Counted from the first letter of the stretch, positions 12,935 through 24,964 are shown. The stretch is DNA of 64,000 nucleotides from Eucommia ulmoides (GCA_016647705.1 CM028326.1:1116001-1180000), one strand, 5' to 3'. A program made the numbers and translations. The notes: generated from the sequence alone by a model not told the origin.

Positions 12935-13137
12935 TCGGTTACACGGTTCGACTCACAGTTCGGTCACGTGATTTGGTTACATGGTTACTATTCCAAAACC
13001 AAAACTGCAACCGCTTTGGTTGCTAAATTTAAAACCAAAATTATGACCAAAACCATTTAATCGATTTCAACCCGGACCATTTGGCTGAGTTTCTCTCAAT
13101 TACCTGTCGTTTTTTTTTTTTTTTTTTTGCCATCCCT
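12935..13137. mobile_element. Truncated hAT-like MITE, TAGGGATG family
   Basis: It carries the family signature (GGTTACACGGTTCG, CCAAAACCAAAACTGCAACC, then a poly-T tract and GCCATCCCTA at the right end). The left end is missing or unrecognisable. Full-length relatives are at 43041-44029, 45092-46093, 48688-49752 and 50109-50796. Confidence 0.6.
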
Positions 13138-13339
13138 AAACATATCGAATAGGTTGGCAAAGTAACACACCTTAAATCACTTTCCCTTTATCAGTAAATA
13201 TCAATTAGTTCATCTTAATCATTTTATGAATTGGTTAGTCCCAAATTTAAAAAATCTCAAATATCATATTACTATTTTGCCCCTATTCATTTTAACCCTA
13301 CTCTCTCTCTCTTCGTGCGTCTTCTCCATTCTCTCTTAT

Positions 13340-14130
13340 CCATTCGTTGATCGCTCAAAAATAGTATCCTTAATTAAGCACAAAATGTCGTAGTATAGTG
13401 TGCTTAAATACGAGTGTTGAACCACAGGGATCAGTCCTGTAACTATCGATTTTCGATTATTTTCCTTCCTTTGATGGGAATGATTTTAGATTTTTTATTT
13501 GATTTGATTTTCTTTTCGGAACGAAATTAAATATTAGAATTAACAATAAAAAAAAACGGGTTAGAATTTATGGATCCGTATTTTGGAATATATGTTTTTC
13601 TTATATTTCTTATTTAACTCGATTTGTGTAAACGAGTGTTCCTAGCTATAAGTTGTAACTACTCATACATATATGGATTATTATTCTCTGGCATAATTTA
13701 TCTTCGATATTTAATTCTTATACTACACTAATCTACGGTGAATTAATATCTAAGTATAAATCATCCAGACAAATAATCAATTCCCAAGAATAAGATTGTA
13801 TAATCATTAGATCGAGATCACAGATACACAATCTAATGTTCTAGTACTAACTGGATTCAACTCAAAATCTCTACAATAATATTTTGAAATTAAATCCAAT
13901 CACAATAATACCATTCCAAGAACAAGATTTATGTTATACAATTGTTTACACAAATTCCGAAATTAAATAAGAAAATACAAAATTATATAGATCCAAAATA
14001 TCTCACTATAATCCTAACCCGTTGAAAGAGATTTAGCCACTCATTATTTAGTGGACTGGTATTTTTGCAGATAAAATTCTCAAAAATACCAGTACACTAT
14101 TGTATTTTCAAACCCAAGCTTTCTCCCTTA
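13340..14130. repeat. Unclassified repeat with internal inverted segments
   Basis: AT-rich stretch in which 13555-13645 (around CGGGTTAGAATT and CTTATTTAACTCG) recurs roughly inverted at about 13945-14030 (AATTAAATAAGAAAATAC, ATAATCCTAACCCG). It has no ORF of note. The string GTTGAACCACAGGGATC near 13415 looks like a known dispersed plant repeat, but I cannot assign it. Confidence 0.35.
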
Positions 14131-14152
14131 GCGAAATGGTAAGAAGATGAAA

Positions 14153-14841
14153 GGTGGCGTTTGGTAACCGTTTATGTTTCCATTTCAGTAGTGGGTTGGG
14201 AATGGGATGGGAATTTTGTTTTCTTCTTGGGAGTAGAATCGCGTTTGGTAACGATAATTTTTTTTTTGTTTTGGGAAAAGAATTGTGTTTGGTAACGATT
14301 TTATCCTAATTTTTTTTATTTTTTTTTTTCTGTTTTGGCTGGACGACAGTGGCGCCGTCGCCGGCCGGACTGTGATACTCCGGCGCCGGCGACGCCCAGG
14401 CGGGTGGTGGCTCTATCTCCGGCGACGGCCGAACAGCAATGGAGCTGGTGCCGGCGACAGTCGGACAGCGGTGGCGGGTGGGTGACATTGGGTGGCGGCC
14501 GGAAGTGGCCGGAAAGTTTTCCGGCCGGACGGTGACCGGCGACGGTCGTCGGAGATGACCGCCGGCAACGGCGAACGGTTGTCGTCGGTGGCAGACGGCG
14601 GCGAACGGTGGTCTGCCAACGAATGAACAGTGATCATGTGTTTTGGGAATGAAATGGGAATAATGAGAAATAATTTTTTTTTGTTTCTCATTTGTTAAGA
14701 AAAAAATGGGCACTATTCTCAAATGAGAATGAAATGGAAACGGAAACAAAAATTATCAAATGGTATTCCTAAACAGAATTTTCAAAAATCTGGGAATGAG
14801 ATGAGAATTTCTGGAATAGAAACGGTTAGCAGACGGGGCCA
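14153..14841. mobile_element. Tourist-like MITE with GC-rich core (family 1)
   Basis: Left end GGTGGCGTTTGGTAACCG, right end GAAACGGTTAGCAGACGGGG in inverse orientation; AAA flanks both ends. The AT-rich arms hold GTTTGGTAACGA subterminal strings. The centre, about 14340-14630, is strikingly GC-rich and built from variants of CCGGCGAC. Open frames in the core run on both strands and look like by-products of base composition, not genes. Confidence 0.7.
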
Positions 14842-16212
14842 AATTTTCCTTGCAAGATATGTTGTCCGAACCCCAACTCTTCATCCGATTCCGCCATTTA
14901 TATAAGCTCCCTCACTGATTTGTTGAGTGTGAAAATATCCCAAAATTCTCACCCAAAATGGTCAAAAGTGGGGGACAAAGGAGACCATGAGTTGGGCGGA
15001 GAAAATTTAGTCAATGCACACAATTTGGTGAGAATGACAAGGTGGGCCCGGTATTATTCACAATCATGAGTTACTGTTCATTTCATGCCAACACTATTCA
15101 TCCACGTGGACTATTGTTCATACGTGCGTTCGAACGTTGTTCATTTTTCATCCGTTTTGCTCAGTTTTATTTCATTTTAAAAAATCTAAAAAAAAAATTA
15201 ATTTCTACTAGTTTAATTTATTTAGAAGATTAACAAAATATAGTTTAATAGTATTAGATCGTAAAAAATGTGGTGCGATCATTCGCCGTTCTCTATTCTC
15301 CACAATTATAATCGTCTCCTCCTCCATCGTTGTCTACTCTTCTCGTCGTCTCCAGCAAGTGTCGTCTTCTCTATCGTCGTCGTTTTCACTTCGCCATTAG
15401 CCATCGCCATCACCGTCACCGTCTCCACTACCATCTGTGTAAGCTCTCTCTTTCTTTGTGTCGATTTCAATTTTGATTTCATTTGCAGAAATCAATTTAG
15501 GGTTTAAGGATGAAATAATTGATGAAGTTATTTTAGTTAGATCTCCCCCATCAACGATGATTTTGGTCTCCTCCATCAACGATCTAGTGAAAAATTGTTA
15601 GCTTCAATTCAATTCGATTGCTTCTCGTTTTTCGATTCTTGATTGTTGTTTTGTCGTTGTCGATTGTTGAATTTATCAGTTTTGAGCATGAATTTTTGTT
15701 TTGTCTTCAATAATTTTGCTGTCGAAGCCCTACAATTTTTGTGAAGCTATGTTTTCACCTTTTCTCTTTTTCCCTATGTTTGGATTGAGTGTTACATTCA
15801 AAACGTGCAGTTGTATTAGTTCAGACAATATTTTTGGATTAATTAGAAGTTTAGTTCTAATCAATTCAAGTTTATGATGTTTAGATTTACCAATGTTTTA
15901 GCATGATGAGAATTTAAATTTGGTTGAGTTTAGTTCAATTAAAGTTTTTGGATTGACGAGAAGATATCTCTTATGTTTTGGATTGATAGTTCATTATCTC
16001 TTATGTTTAGTTCAGACAGTATTTGGTTCAATCAGATTACATTCAACAACATTCTAAAAACTGATTTTTAGAATAGTAGACAATGTTACATTCAACACGC
16101 ATATTGTTTTTTTAATATTAGCAAGATTAGTCAATGTTACATTCAACATGCGTGTTAAATGTAACATTGACTAATATTCCAATTGAACCCAGTTGTTTTC
16201 GGAATATTCTTA
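14842..16212. other. Intergenic, no gene recognised
   Basis: Contains a pyrimidine-rich, CGTCGTC-type stretch at 15290-15430, then AT-rich sequence with a palindromic motif near 16130-16165 (TTACATTCAACATGCG, then CGTGTTAAATGTAAC). No protein similarity was recognised in any frame. Confidence 0.4.
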
Positions 16213-17365
16213 CGACATGTTTGGTTAGACGGAATGGAATGAGGGTGGAATGGAATGAAAGAAGTAATGGAATGAGAGAAGGAATGGAATGGAATTGTGA
16301 ATGAAATCACTGTTCCATTCTCTTGTTTGGTTGGTATGGAATGAAAGAAATAATAAAATAGTGAAATATAATAAAATTTCTATTTTGCCCTTATAAAATT
16401 ATTATTCCATTATCTTCTTGGTTGGTTATAATAAAATTTTATTATATTTTACTATTCTATTCTTTTCCTCATTTTATTATATTTCACTATTCAACTCAAT
16501 TTTAAGTTTTTGTTTTCTAATTTCTATTTTTGTTCTCAATTTTCAGTTTCTATTATTTAATTTCTGTTTTTGTTCTCAATTTTCAGTTTCCTTTTTCAAT
16601 TTTCCGTTCTCTAATTTTCTATTTTTTGTCCTCAATTTTCGGTTTCCGTTCTCAATTTTTTATTATCTAATTTTATGTTTTTGTTCTCAATTTTCTGTTT
16701 CTATTATCTAATTTTATGTTTTTTTCTCAATTTTCAGTTTTCGTTCTCAATTTTCCGTTATCTAATTTTATATTTTTGTTCTCAATTTTCAGTTTATGTT
16801 CTCAATTTTTAATTTATGTTCTCAATTTTCTGTTTCTGTTCTCAATTTTTTGTTCTCTAATTTTAAATTTTTGTTCTCAATTTTTAGTTTATGTTTTCAA
16901 TTTTCTGTTTCTGTTCTCAATTTTTTGTTCTCTAATTTTAAATTTTTGTTCTCAATTTCCTGTTTTTGTTCTCAATTTTCGATTTATGTTCTCAATTTTC
17001 TATTTCTATTCTCAATTTTCAGTTTCTGTTCTCAATTTTCTAGTTCTGTTCTCAATTTTTTGTTCTCAATTTTCTATTTCTATTCTCAACTTTCTGTTAT
17101 CTAATTTCAATTTATGTTTTCTAATTTCTATTTTTGTTTTCAATTTTCAAGGTCTTAATTACAAGAACTATCATGTAATTTAAGATATTAATTCCATTGG
17201 GTTGAAATCCCATTCCACTCCATTTCAAATGGAATCCCATTCCATCTAATTTCATTCCAATAGAATCACAAAAGTGATTCCATTGGAGAACCAAACAACG
17301 GAATAGGAATCGAGGGCGGAATGCGATTCCACTCCACCCTCGATTCCATCCAACCAAACATGCCG
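16213..17365. mobile_element. Tourist-like MITE with minisatellite expansion
   Basis: Bounded by CGACATGTTTGGTTAGACGG and its inverse CATCCAACCAAACATGCCG, flanked by TTA on both sides (16210-16212, 17366-17368). The outer parts match 36105-36686 in the opposite orientation, which is only 582 bp long. The difference is a large internal repeat array. Long reading frames through it are repeat artefacts rich in Phe, Leu and Ser. Confidence 0.8.
16440..17150 (+). repeat. Minisatellite, TTCTCAATTTTC-type units, inside a MITE
   Basis: About 700 bp of roughly 20-24-bp units built from GTTCTCAATTTTC plus a short variable linker (for example AGTTTCT or TGTTATCTAATT). I estimate around 30 imperfect units by eye. 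The sibling element at 36105-36686 has only a few such units, seen inverted as GAAAATTGAGAAC. Confidence 0.85.
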
Positions 17366-17368
17366 TTA

Positions 17369-19436
17369 TAACATGCGTGTTAAATGTAACATTGTCTAAT
17401 AAATTGTAGCTATTTTAAACAATTGTGAAGGTTCAAGGACGAAAATGTAAACAAAAAAAAAAAAAAAAAAAAAACTGAAACTAAAATTAATGAGGGGCGA
17501 AAATGTAATTAATAGTATTTTTTTAATTGGAAACTCTAGTTGATGCATCAATGGAATCGTGAACTGCAGGCTTGCGGCTATGGCGATCTGTCAACGACGA
17601 ACAGTCACGGCGATCCGCGAAGACAAGGCATACGGCAAGGCGAACGGCAAACGGCGAATACGAACAGCGATGGCGAAACGACCAACAACGACGACGACAA
17701 ACAGTGACGGTTGAGATGTTTTGCGACTGCGAAAGAATTAGGCAAGTGAAAATTGAATGAAGGATATTTTGGTCAGGAAATGGCAAAAGGATTTGTTGAT
17801 GCAAAAAAACAAAACAAAAAAAACAATTGGACTTAATCGGTTCATAAAAATGCAAAAAGGGATCTCCTGGTGCATGCATTTTTTTTAATTAATTAATTTT
17901 TTTAATTAATAATTAGATTTTGAATAATGCGTATAAAATTAAAGTGAATAAATCAAGCGAACATGAATTTAAATTAGTTCAAATTAAATTATGACCTAAC
18001 TTAATTAATAAATTAAAATTACCAAACAAAACAAAATTAACAAACTAATTCAACCCAAATAAAATAAAATTAATAAACTTTTTTTTTTATGTGTTTTTTG
18101 GGAGAGGGAGGAGTTTGATAACTATTGGAGCAATAATAACTCTAACAATATTCCCTCCAAATTTTCCATTCGACTTATGATTTGTGACAAATATGACTTC
18201 GACAAGGAGAATGCGCCCTTTTGGCATAACAAATAACACATCTGTTGGAGTTTTAATTTTGACTAAAAAATACCCAAATCGTGGTTAAAATTTTAGTGAT
18301 GATGGATCTTCAAGACAGCTTCATCAACAACTCCACCAAAAAACCAATCTTGAACAAGCTTTTGTCACCCCTTTGCCTGCAAAATAAGAACAATACATCC
18401 ATTACATGTACCAAACCAAGCTTACAATGTCGGAAATTCTACAATGGAAACTTCACTAATTTGACATCCCCATGCATGCAAATATGAATTTTTACGGTGG
18501 CGAAAACAGAACCTAAGGGCTACGGAAAGAAGCTTTGTTCTTCATCTTAGCCATAATGAGCTTTTCCATTTTTTCCGGGGGGCACTTAAAGGTAGTGAAC
18601 CTTCGTTCTGCTGTTCGTTCCCACCATGGCGTGGTACTCGGCGTATCTATTGTTGATCCTTCTAGTAGTCTGAATGATGAAATTATGAGTATCGATAATA
18701 CTTTTACACTCGATGATCCAACTCCCGGAAGAAATCAGTGCAAAATGGCCTGACAAAGCAACACAAGGTTGAAGTAGTTAAGAAGCTTGGCTTTTAAGAA
18801 GCATGATTAAAATGGTTTATAACATAAAGGCCCGTTTGATAACACAATTCAACAATCAAAACTAAATGCATTACTTATAAAATTAAACGTGTTTAATAAC
18901 AAAATAAAGTAACCACTTAAAATACAAGTATCACTGAAAAATTGTTCAAACTTTTATGCTTTTAAGCGATGTGTGATTCAATTATTTTATTAGGACCCAT
19001 CGAATATCTATCTACTACAAGCAGTAGTCAACATCAATAATCAATACTATAAAATCTTATTAGAAAAATAATCATACACAATTATTGATAGAGAATACTA
19101 AATCGAAAATAAATAGAAAGAGAAAATTGTACAGAGATAATATTTTAGAAATATAAAAACATAAATATTATAGAGACAAATAATTGTCCAAACATAAATT
19201 TTTCAAGTTGAAAGTATAAAAAAGACAAGCAAATGTGTAATAAGTAATGCATCCTCCTTTGTTAGTCATTCGAATAAGTTTATAGTCCTCCCACTAACAT
19301 CAATTAGAATACATCTATCGAGTTGATATCAATTCGATATTGAATTGTATCTGATATTCTAGTTAACGTCAGTAAACTATTAGTAAGGGCTGAAAAACAA
19401 ATCACTCTGTAATAGAATAAAAAAAAATTGAAAACC
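17369..19436. other. Intergenic, no gene recognised
   Basis: Includes a long poly-A tract near 17453-17474, a CGACGA-rich patch at 17580-17720 and AT-rich sequence. Short open frames at 18281-18487 and 18535-18753 have no recognisable domain or splice context, and I do not call them genes. Confidence 0.4.
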
Positions 19437-19525
19437 CAAAATACAACAACAACAACTACGCCTTTGTCCCACTTATGTAGGGTTGACTACACGAATCCAT
19501 TTATGCCATAATGATCAATCAAGGG
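19437..19525 (-). mobile_element. LINE 3' tail fragment
   Basis: On the minus strand this reads as a LINE 3' end: a string like GTAGTCAACCCTACATAAG, then GACAAAGGCGTAGTTG ending in TTG repeats. The same ending occurs on the plus strand at about 57715-57765 in the larger LINE fragment. Only the last ~90 bp remain. Confidence 0.6.
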
Positions 19526-19879
19526 TTTAAACAAGAAATGATGGGAGAATCACTTACAGTGTTTAAAAGACGAAATTAAGTCTACAGGCTTTCGAGCCCC
19601 TCTGAAACCCAACTATTTTTTCGCAATAACGAAATTAAGTCGTCATCTTCAAAATTTTAGCGTTCTTCAGCAAATATTCTATAACTTCAACCTCACACCG
19701 TTATGATTTGAGTTCAATCTCCTTTAAATGCGACAACAAACAATTAGGAACTCTTTGTGGTGAGTTCCACCGTGAGGATTTGTTTGGGTTTACATATGCC
19801 TAATGAAATAACAAAATAATTAGAATCAAATAATTTGAAGGTATAGTCGACTTAGATCTTATTACATCAAATTCGAACA

Positions 19880-21186
19880 GACCTGTGCAAGAACGAGTAC
19901 TTCAAGTTTTGGCGAGCATTCGAGAAAGTCCTTCAGCGACTCCCATCCAGATTGATCGTTAAGCTCTAGACGGGTCAAATTATAAAAGATAGGGAAAGCA
20001 AAATCGTTGATCCCATCCAAAAACTGCAGTTATATTAGCACAAAAAAATGAACTGAGCACGAAATCCCTATGGAAATGCATTACAATTGCAAGTTTAAAC
20101 CCCGTTTAATCAATAAATAGATATAATTATACAGCAGGATATGGTGAAACAATCAACTCAGCACCAAATTCCTATCGAAATGCATTACAATTGCAAGCTT
20201 AAACCCAATTCATCGTGCGACAAACCTATTCTCCAGAATAATTATGATTAAAAATGTGAAAAATTTAAAAGTTTAGTGGAAGAGGACTTACGGACTCGGT
20301 TAAGTTAACCAACGATAAAGACTTGACATTAGCAATCATAGTTAGATGCTTGCGTATGTCATCGGAATAACGGAGAGGGACTGCACCAATTTGGTAATTT
20401 CCAACCTGAATAGAAGCAGTCGACAAGGATGATAGGTTCGCCATGAAAAACTCATCTAATGTATTATCCTCAAGCATAAGGTATTCAAGATTAGGAGCAT
20501 CAATGAACACCTTGTACCCTGGAAAGCCATTATCTTCTGAATCAGACTTATCCACATCATAACTGTCGAAATAGGTAATTGTCAATTTTTTCAGTGTAGG
20601 TACCGAAACATACATATTGAATTGTTACAACTCTTCAAGAATTAGGCAGCCCGAAAATAAGTTCGTATTCGATTCTTCATTGCTAAATTCAATAATATCA
20701 AGATGAAGGATCTTCAAATTGGGAAGCCAAACTGAATTAGGAATAGCAATTTCCGTCGTGTAGCCTATTTTCAGAGCCACTAGGGTCTTGCTGGTAAAAA
20801 GCATACGGGGAAAAGAAACGTCAAGTGGATCATTCCTCTCATAGTAAAGTTCCAGTTCTTGAACATTGCGCGTAATTACTGCACGTATCCAAGTGTCTAC
20901 AAACCGAAAATGATACATCGGTGAAAAGCAATACCCCTTCCACGAAAAGCACAAACATCACCATTATTACATCTCTAACGTAATGCGCCAAGCCGCTCCA
21001 TGTTTGAAACAGTAAACTATCGTCAATGTCGAAATCAGGGACGGAAGCCCAAAGGTATTGCCATCTTCTTGATAAAATGCTGGTTCCAACCGCGTACTTT
21101 GTTGGAAGAAACGAGAGAATGTGAGACAAAACGGAATCAGGTAAGGTGCTGATTCTATCCATGTTCCTCCCAATATTCGAATCCAT
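19880..21186 (-). pseudogene. Decayed F-box/LRR gene
   Basis: A minus-strand F-box gene with at least two disabling lesions. The first frame (from 21186) gives [20 protein letters not shown] and [18 protein letters not shown], a good F-box. Around 20950 the reading shifts frame to [18 protein letters not shown] and the LRR-like part (ILHLDIIEF, GCLILEEL). An in-frame TAA follows at about 20625-20627, after which the frame resumes with MYVSVPTLKKLTITYFDS to about 20265. A further exon-like segment at about 20020-19880 encodes FYNLTRLELNDQSGWESLKD and LECSPKLEVLVLAQ. No FBD exon was found after it. It belongs to the same broad class as the 46-56 kb genes but is clearly diverged from them. The start could instead be the ATG of MDRIS. 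Confidence 0.8.
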
Positions 21187-21189
21187 TGC

Positions 21190-22626
21190 TTCACTGAACA
21201 GAGAAGTAAAACAGGGAGAACCAAACAGACAAATAGGAAAAGAACCGACCCACCTGTTAGGAGGGAGGCTGAATCGGAATCTGACGTCGTTGCCGGAACC
21301 GGAAACAGTCCCGACAACGGGATTCCTAGGGTTTGCAAATCCAACAGCGAAATCGTTTTGGGTCTCAGTAATGAATGGGCGGGAAAATTATATTTTTGGC
21401 GTACGGGGAAGACTGGCTGTACATGTACACCTGAAATTTATCAAATTACCTCTTTTTGCCCTTAAGTTTTACATTTATTTCAATCACATAAAATTAACTA
21501 CGCTGTTAATTATTTTGGATGCAAAATGAATTGTTTTCACTGATATGGAAAAACTCCGCTCATAACTGACATAAGCGTGTAACCTTAAACGAGTCGGATC
21601 GGATATGAAACTTGATCCGAAACAGACAGACCCAATGAGTTATCTGGATCGAAGAATGACGAGCTCAATTGGGTGCTAATTTCAGCAATCTTCTGAGCAA
21701 GACTCCCGGCCCTTTAAGGAGGCCCATATTTGGGTATACTCAAACCACGGTGTACAAAGTTAAGGAACGAATATGTTAGTCCAATGTGAACGTCTCCTCT
21801 ACACTTGAAGAGATGAGCCAAATTGACTGTAACGACTCATATTTAATGGGGACCGTTACAGATATCTCTCCCAAAATCATGGATGTATCGATTATCTTCC
21901 AAACTGTTAGGAACGTATCACATGATTGATAATCTCTCCAAAGTAACGGTAACATATCTTTGAGTTTATAAAAATGACAGATGTCACTGGTAATTTTTTA
22001 CGTTTCAATTTGTGTACTACTTTTTCTGTATACCAGATTAACTTACTTTTATGTCGGAAGTTCTTTAATTGACATCACACCGGTGTCCCCTATTAGAATT
22101 CATGATTTTGCAGATAGGTGAAGAGATTTTTAGCACGTGTAGAGCTGTTACACGTGTCGAAAAATTTTGGGTATATCATTCACTGAACTTGTAATAAAAA
22201 TATTTTTGTCATTTTATTACTCCACCAAGTTTTTCTCTAATTTTTTTAACAAATATTTGTTATGAAAAAACGAGAGATAAAAACATGAATCGTTATTAAG
22301 AAAAAATGATTTAAATTTAGTTGAGTGATGAAATAACGATAATATTCCGTTAGATAGATACGTGTCGAGAAAAAGTATTTTTTCGTTCAAAATCATTAAT
22401 AACGTTTTCAATTTGGAGATTGAAATAAATATAAAATTTGAAGGAGTAAATGTATAATTTAATAAATTAATCTGGATTCACATAGTACCATATTTTTACG
22501 AGTTGAATGAGTTTCATTTTGTTTTAGAGATTTCTTCAAAATTTAAAAAATAAGCCGTCTAAATTAACATGCAACACCCCAAAATTAATAATTTTATGTA
22601 AAAAAAATAAAATTGTAGAAAATTTA
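21190..22626. other. Intergenic, no gene recognised
   Basis: Upstream region of the decayed F-box gene plus AT-rich sequence. Bases 22190-22440 resemble 11395-11660 and the 50.8-51.1 kb region. I find no gene. Confidence 0.4.
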
Positions 22627-23257
22627 GGCCCCATTTGGTTAGTGTTCCCAACCAAGTCCGACTCAAAAATTTTGGGTTTGATTTTTAAGAACGCGTTTGG
22701 CAAACACAAAACTCAACCCAATCCAACCCAAAAAATAGGAATTGATTCTTAAAATCCTAAAGAACCAGAAATAAAAAAAAAGTTGTTTCTTTTTGTATCC
22801 AAAAAACTCAACTCAAAGTTCTCAACTTTCGTCTTCATCTGCCGGCTGACCACCACCACCCGCCGCTGGCGGCCACCGTCTGGCGACCATCGCCGTTTGC
22901 TGCCGCCGCCGTCCGGCGACCTTCTCCTACCGCCGGCGACCGTCTGCGCCGCCGGCGTCCACCTCCGGCTACCATCTGCCGCCTGCCGGCGACCATCGCC
23001 GGCCACCTCCGCCGCCCCGCCGGGCGTCCGGCCACCACCGTCGCCGCCTCCGGCGTTCGGCCACCGTTCGCCGCCGCCGGCAAACACAAAAAAAATAAAA
23101 ATTAGTTATAGAATAAAATCGTTACCAAACACATTCTGTTCTCAGTACAAAACAAAAATTGTCGTTACCAAACGCAATTCTATTCCTAAAATTTTCAATT
23201 CAACCCAACCCATTTCAGTTGGGTTCAGAAAAATGGGAACACTAACCAAACGTCACC
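22627..23257. mobile_element. Tourist-like MITE with GC-rich core (family 2)
   Basis: Ends GGCCCCATTTGGTTAGTG and its inverse GGGAACACTAACCAAACGTC, flanked by TTA (22624-22626, 23258-23260). The left arm holds ACGCGTTTGGCAAACAC; the right arm holds TCGTTACCAAACAC and GTCGTTACCAAACGC. The core, about 22840-23085, is GC-rich and made of CCGGCGACC-like variants. Sibling copies are at 31072-31772 and 42010-42642. Confidence 0.8.
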
Positions 23258-23315
23258 TTATTTGCCAATGATAGACGAGGGAAGAGGGTGGAGCCACGTT
23301 TGAAAAAAAAAAATA

Positions 23316-24237
23316 GGGTTAATTACACTTTACCCTTTTGTCGTTTGGCCCATTTGCACTTTATTCCCTTGTAGTTTAAACGTCGTCACTTACCCCCCTG
23401 TGGTCTTGGACTTAAGTGCCACGGTTACATTTTCCGTTAACTCTAGCGGTCAATGGACGGAAGTCAACGGAAATCCGTTAAATAGTGTGAAATGACATTT
23501 ATACCTTTAAAAAATTTGGATAAGGACTATTTTAATACTATTTGAAAACTTAAAGAGCTATAAATGTATTTTTTTCCAAATCATCTCGTCTTCTTCGTCT
23601 ACTCTCCCTCACTGCTTCTTCGTCTTCTTCGCCGTCACTGGCCCCGTCTTCGCCGTCCTCTCCATTTCGAAATCGAAATCGAAATTGAAACCCTCACGTT
23701 CGTCTTCACCGTCGTCGCCGTCTTCTTCTTCATCTTCTCTGTCACGTTCGATTTCGATTTCGAAACCCTCATGTTTTCGTCTTCTCCGTTTCGATTTCAA
23801 TTCCGAAATCGAAACCCTAGTTCGTATATATATATATATGCGTGATGTTTAGAGTAGCCGGTGTGGATGGTTGGGTTGGGGGTGGCCAGCACGGTAGGTG
23901 GTGGCCGGTATGGGGGTGGTTGGTACCCAGAAGAGAGAGAAAAAAGACGTCGCGCCGCTGCCACCGTCGTCGGGAGGGGAGAGAGCAGAGGAACGTTTGG
24001 ATAAAAAATATATTTTGACCCTTTTAGTTTTTGAAAATTTTGCAAATAGATCTTTTGAATTAGTTAGAACAAAATGACAAAATTTTCCTCAATTTTAAAG
24101 TAAACAGACACAATTACTCTTAATTTTAACCATGGCACTTAAGTTCATGACCACAGGGGGGTAAGTGGCGACGTTTAAATTATAAGGAGGTAAAGTGTAA
24201 ATGGGCCAAACTACAAGGGGTAAAATATAATTAACCC
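23316..24237. mobile_element. MITE with ~110-bp terminal inverted repeats, Mutator-like
   Basis: The left terminus (GGGTTAATTACACTTTACCC, CATTTGCACTTTATTCCC, then a CTTACCCCCCTGTGG string) is repeated inverted at about 24125-24237 (CCACAGGGGGGTAAGTGG, GGTAAAGTGTAAATGGGCC, ending ATTAACCC). AAAAAAATA flanks both ends, compatible with a 9-bp duplication, but this is low-complexity sequence. The interior has CTTCGTC repeats and CGAAATCGAAATCG strings. A shorter relative lies in the VUP-like gene intron. Confidence 0.65.
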
Positions 24238-24806
24238 AAAAAAATAATAAGAAAAAATTACGATTTGAAATGAAGTTCCAACTTGAAGGACCAAATATAT
24301 TATTTTATAATTAGAAGGTCCATTTAAACACTAATCCCATATTTGAGGGACCAAAAGTGAAATTTTTCCATAAGTTTTTCCTCCATTGCTTTCTATTCAT
24401 CTTCTCCAGCTGCTCACTTGGTGATTTTCAGTCTTGTAGTCTAGTGGATATGTAACTAATTTTCTTTAAAGGTCTAAAATTCAACCACTTTTCCTAAAAA
24501 TAAAAAATCATCCACCAACGTGCGTGGAAATATGAGCGCAAATGCCAGTCGAATTTGCCCCCAATTGACTATATCTTATTTTCACATTCGTCGTTCCTTT
24601 GCGCTCTTCAATTCTATTTGATCTATAGATACATACAGCTATATATAGAGAGAAATGTTGCAGACCACATTATTTTCTAGTAGTACTAATGGTGTTTTTG
24701 ATACGCTGAAATGAAATGGAATGACAATAGGTTTGACAGTAGTGAGAAATGTTGTAGACCACATTATATAACACACAGAAAATCCAATCATACACTCCAA
24801 AACCAA

Positions 24807-24950
24807 ATGGCCATGGCTAGTGATTTCCTCCTAAACCCCCTCATGTTACGTGGGTTTTCTGGTTCTTTACATTTAGTTCTACTTGTTCTGTTCATCTCTT
24901 GCGTCTACACGAGATTGAAGATTAGTTCTGATGATCACCCAATACATGAT
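24807..24950 (+). pseudogene. Fragment resembling an ABCC (MRP-type) transporter N-terminus
   Basis: The frame from the ATG at 24807 reads MAMASDFLLNPLMLRGFSGS, then LHLVLLVLFISCVYTRLK. This resembles the first transmembrane segment of plant ABCC3-like vacuolar transporters (FLLKPLFLRWLSG-type sequence, by memory of the family). Similarity stops after about 45 residues, and a MITE begins at about 24965, so only a fragment of a first exon is present. No downstream ABC domain appears in the window. A signal-anchor of unrelated origin cannot be excluded. Confidence 0.4.
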
Positions 24951-24964
24951 TTTAGGAGTACTAA

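Noticed and set aside
16418..17183. Phe/Leu/Ser-rich 155-codon frame
   Set aside because: It runs straight through the minisatellite inside a MITE. The repetitive peptide has no domain, and the sibling element lacks it.
22749..23271. Long ORFs in GC-rich MITE cores (also 14285-14749, 31277-31588, 42142-42466, 62296-62634)
   Set aside because: They are composition artefacts: overlapping frames on both strands, low complexity, inside elements with clear terminal repeats, and not conserved among sibling copies.
24417..24500. Possible SINE with TGTAGTCTAGTGGATATG and GGTCTAAAATTCAACC
   Set aside because: The A box is fair but the B box is poor, and I found no target duplication or tail.
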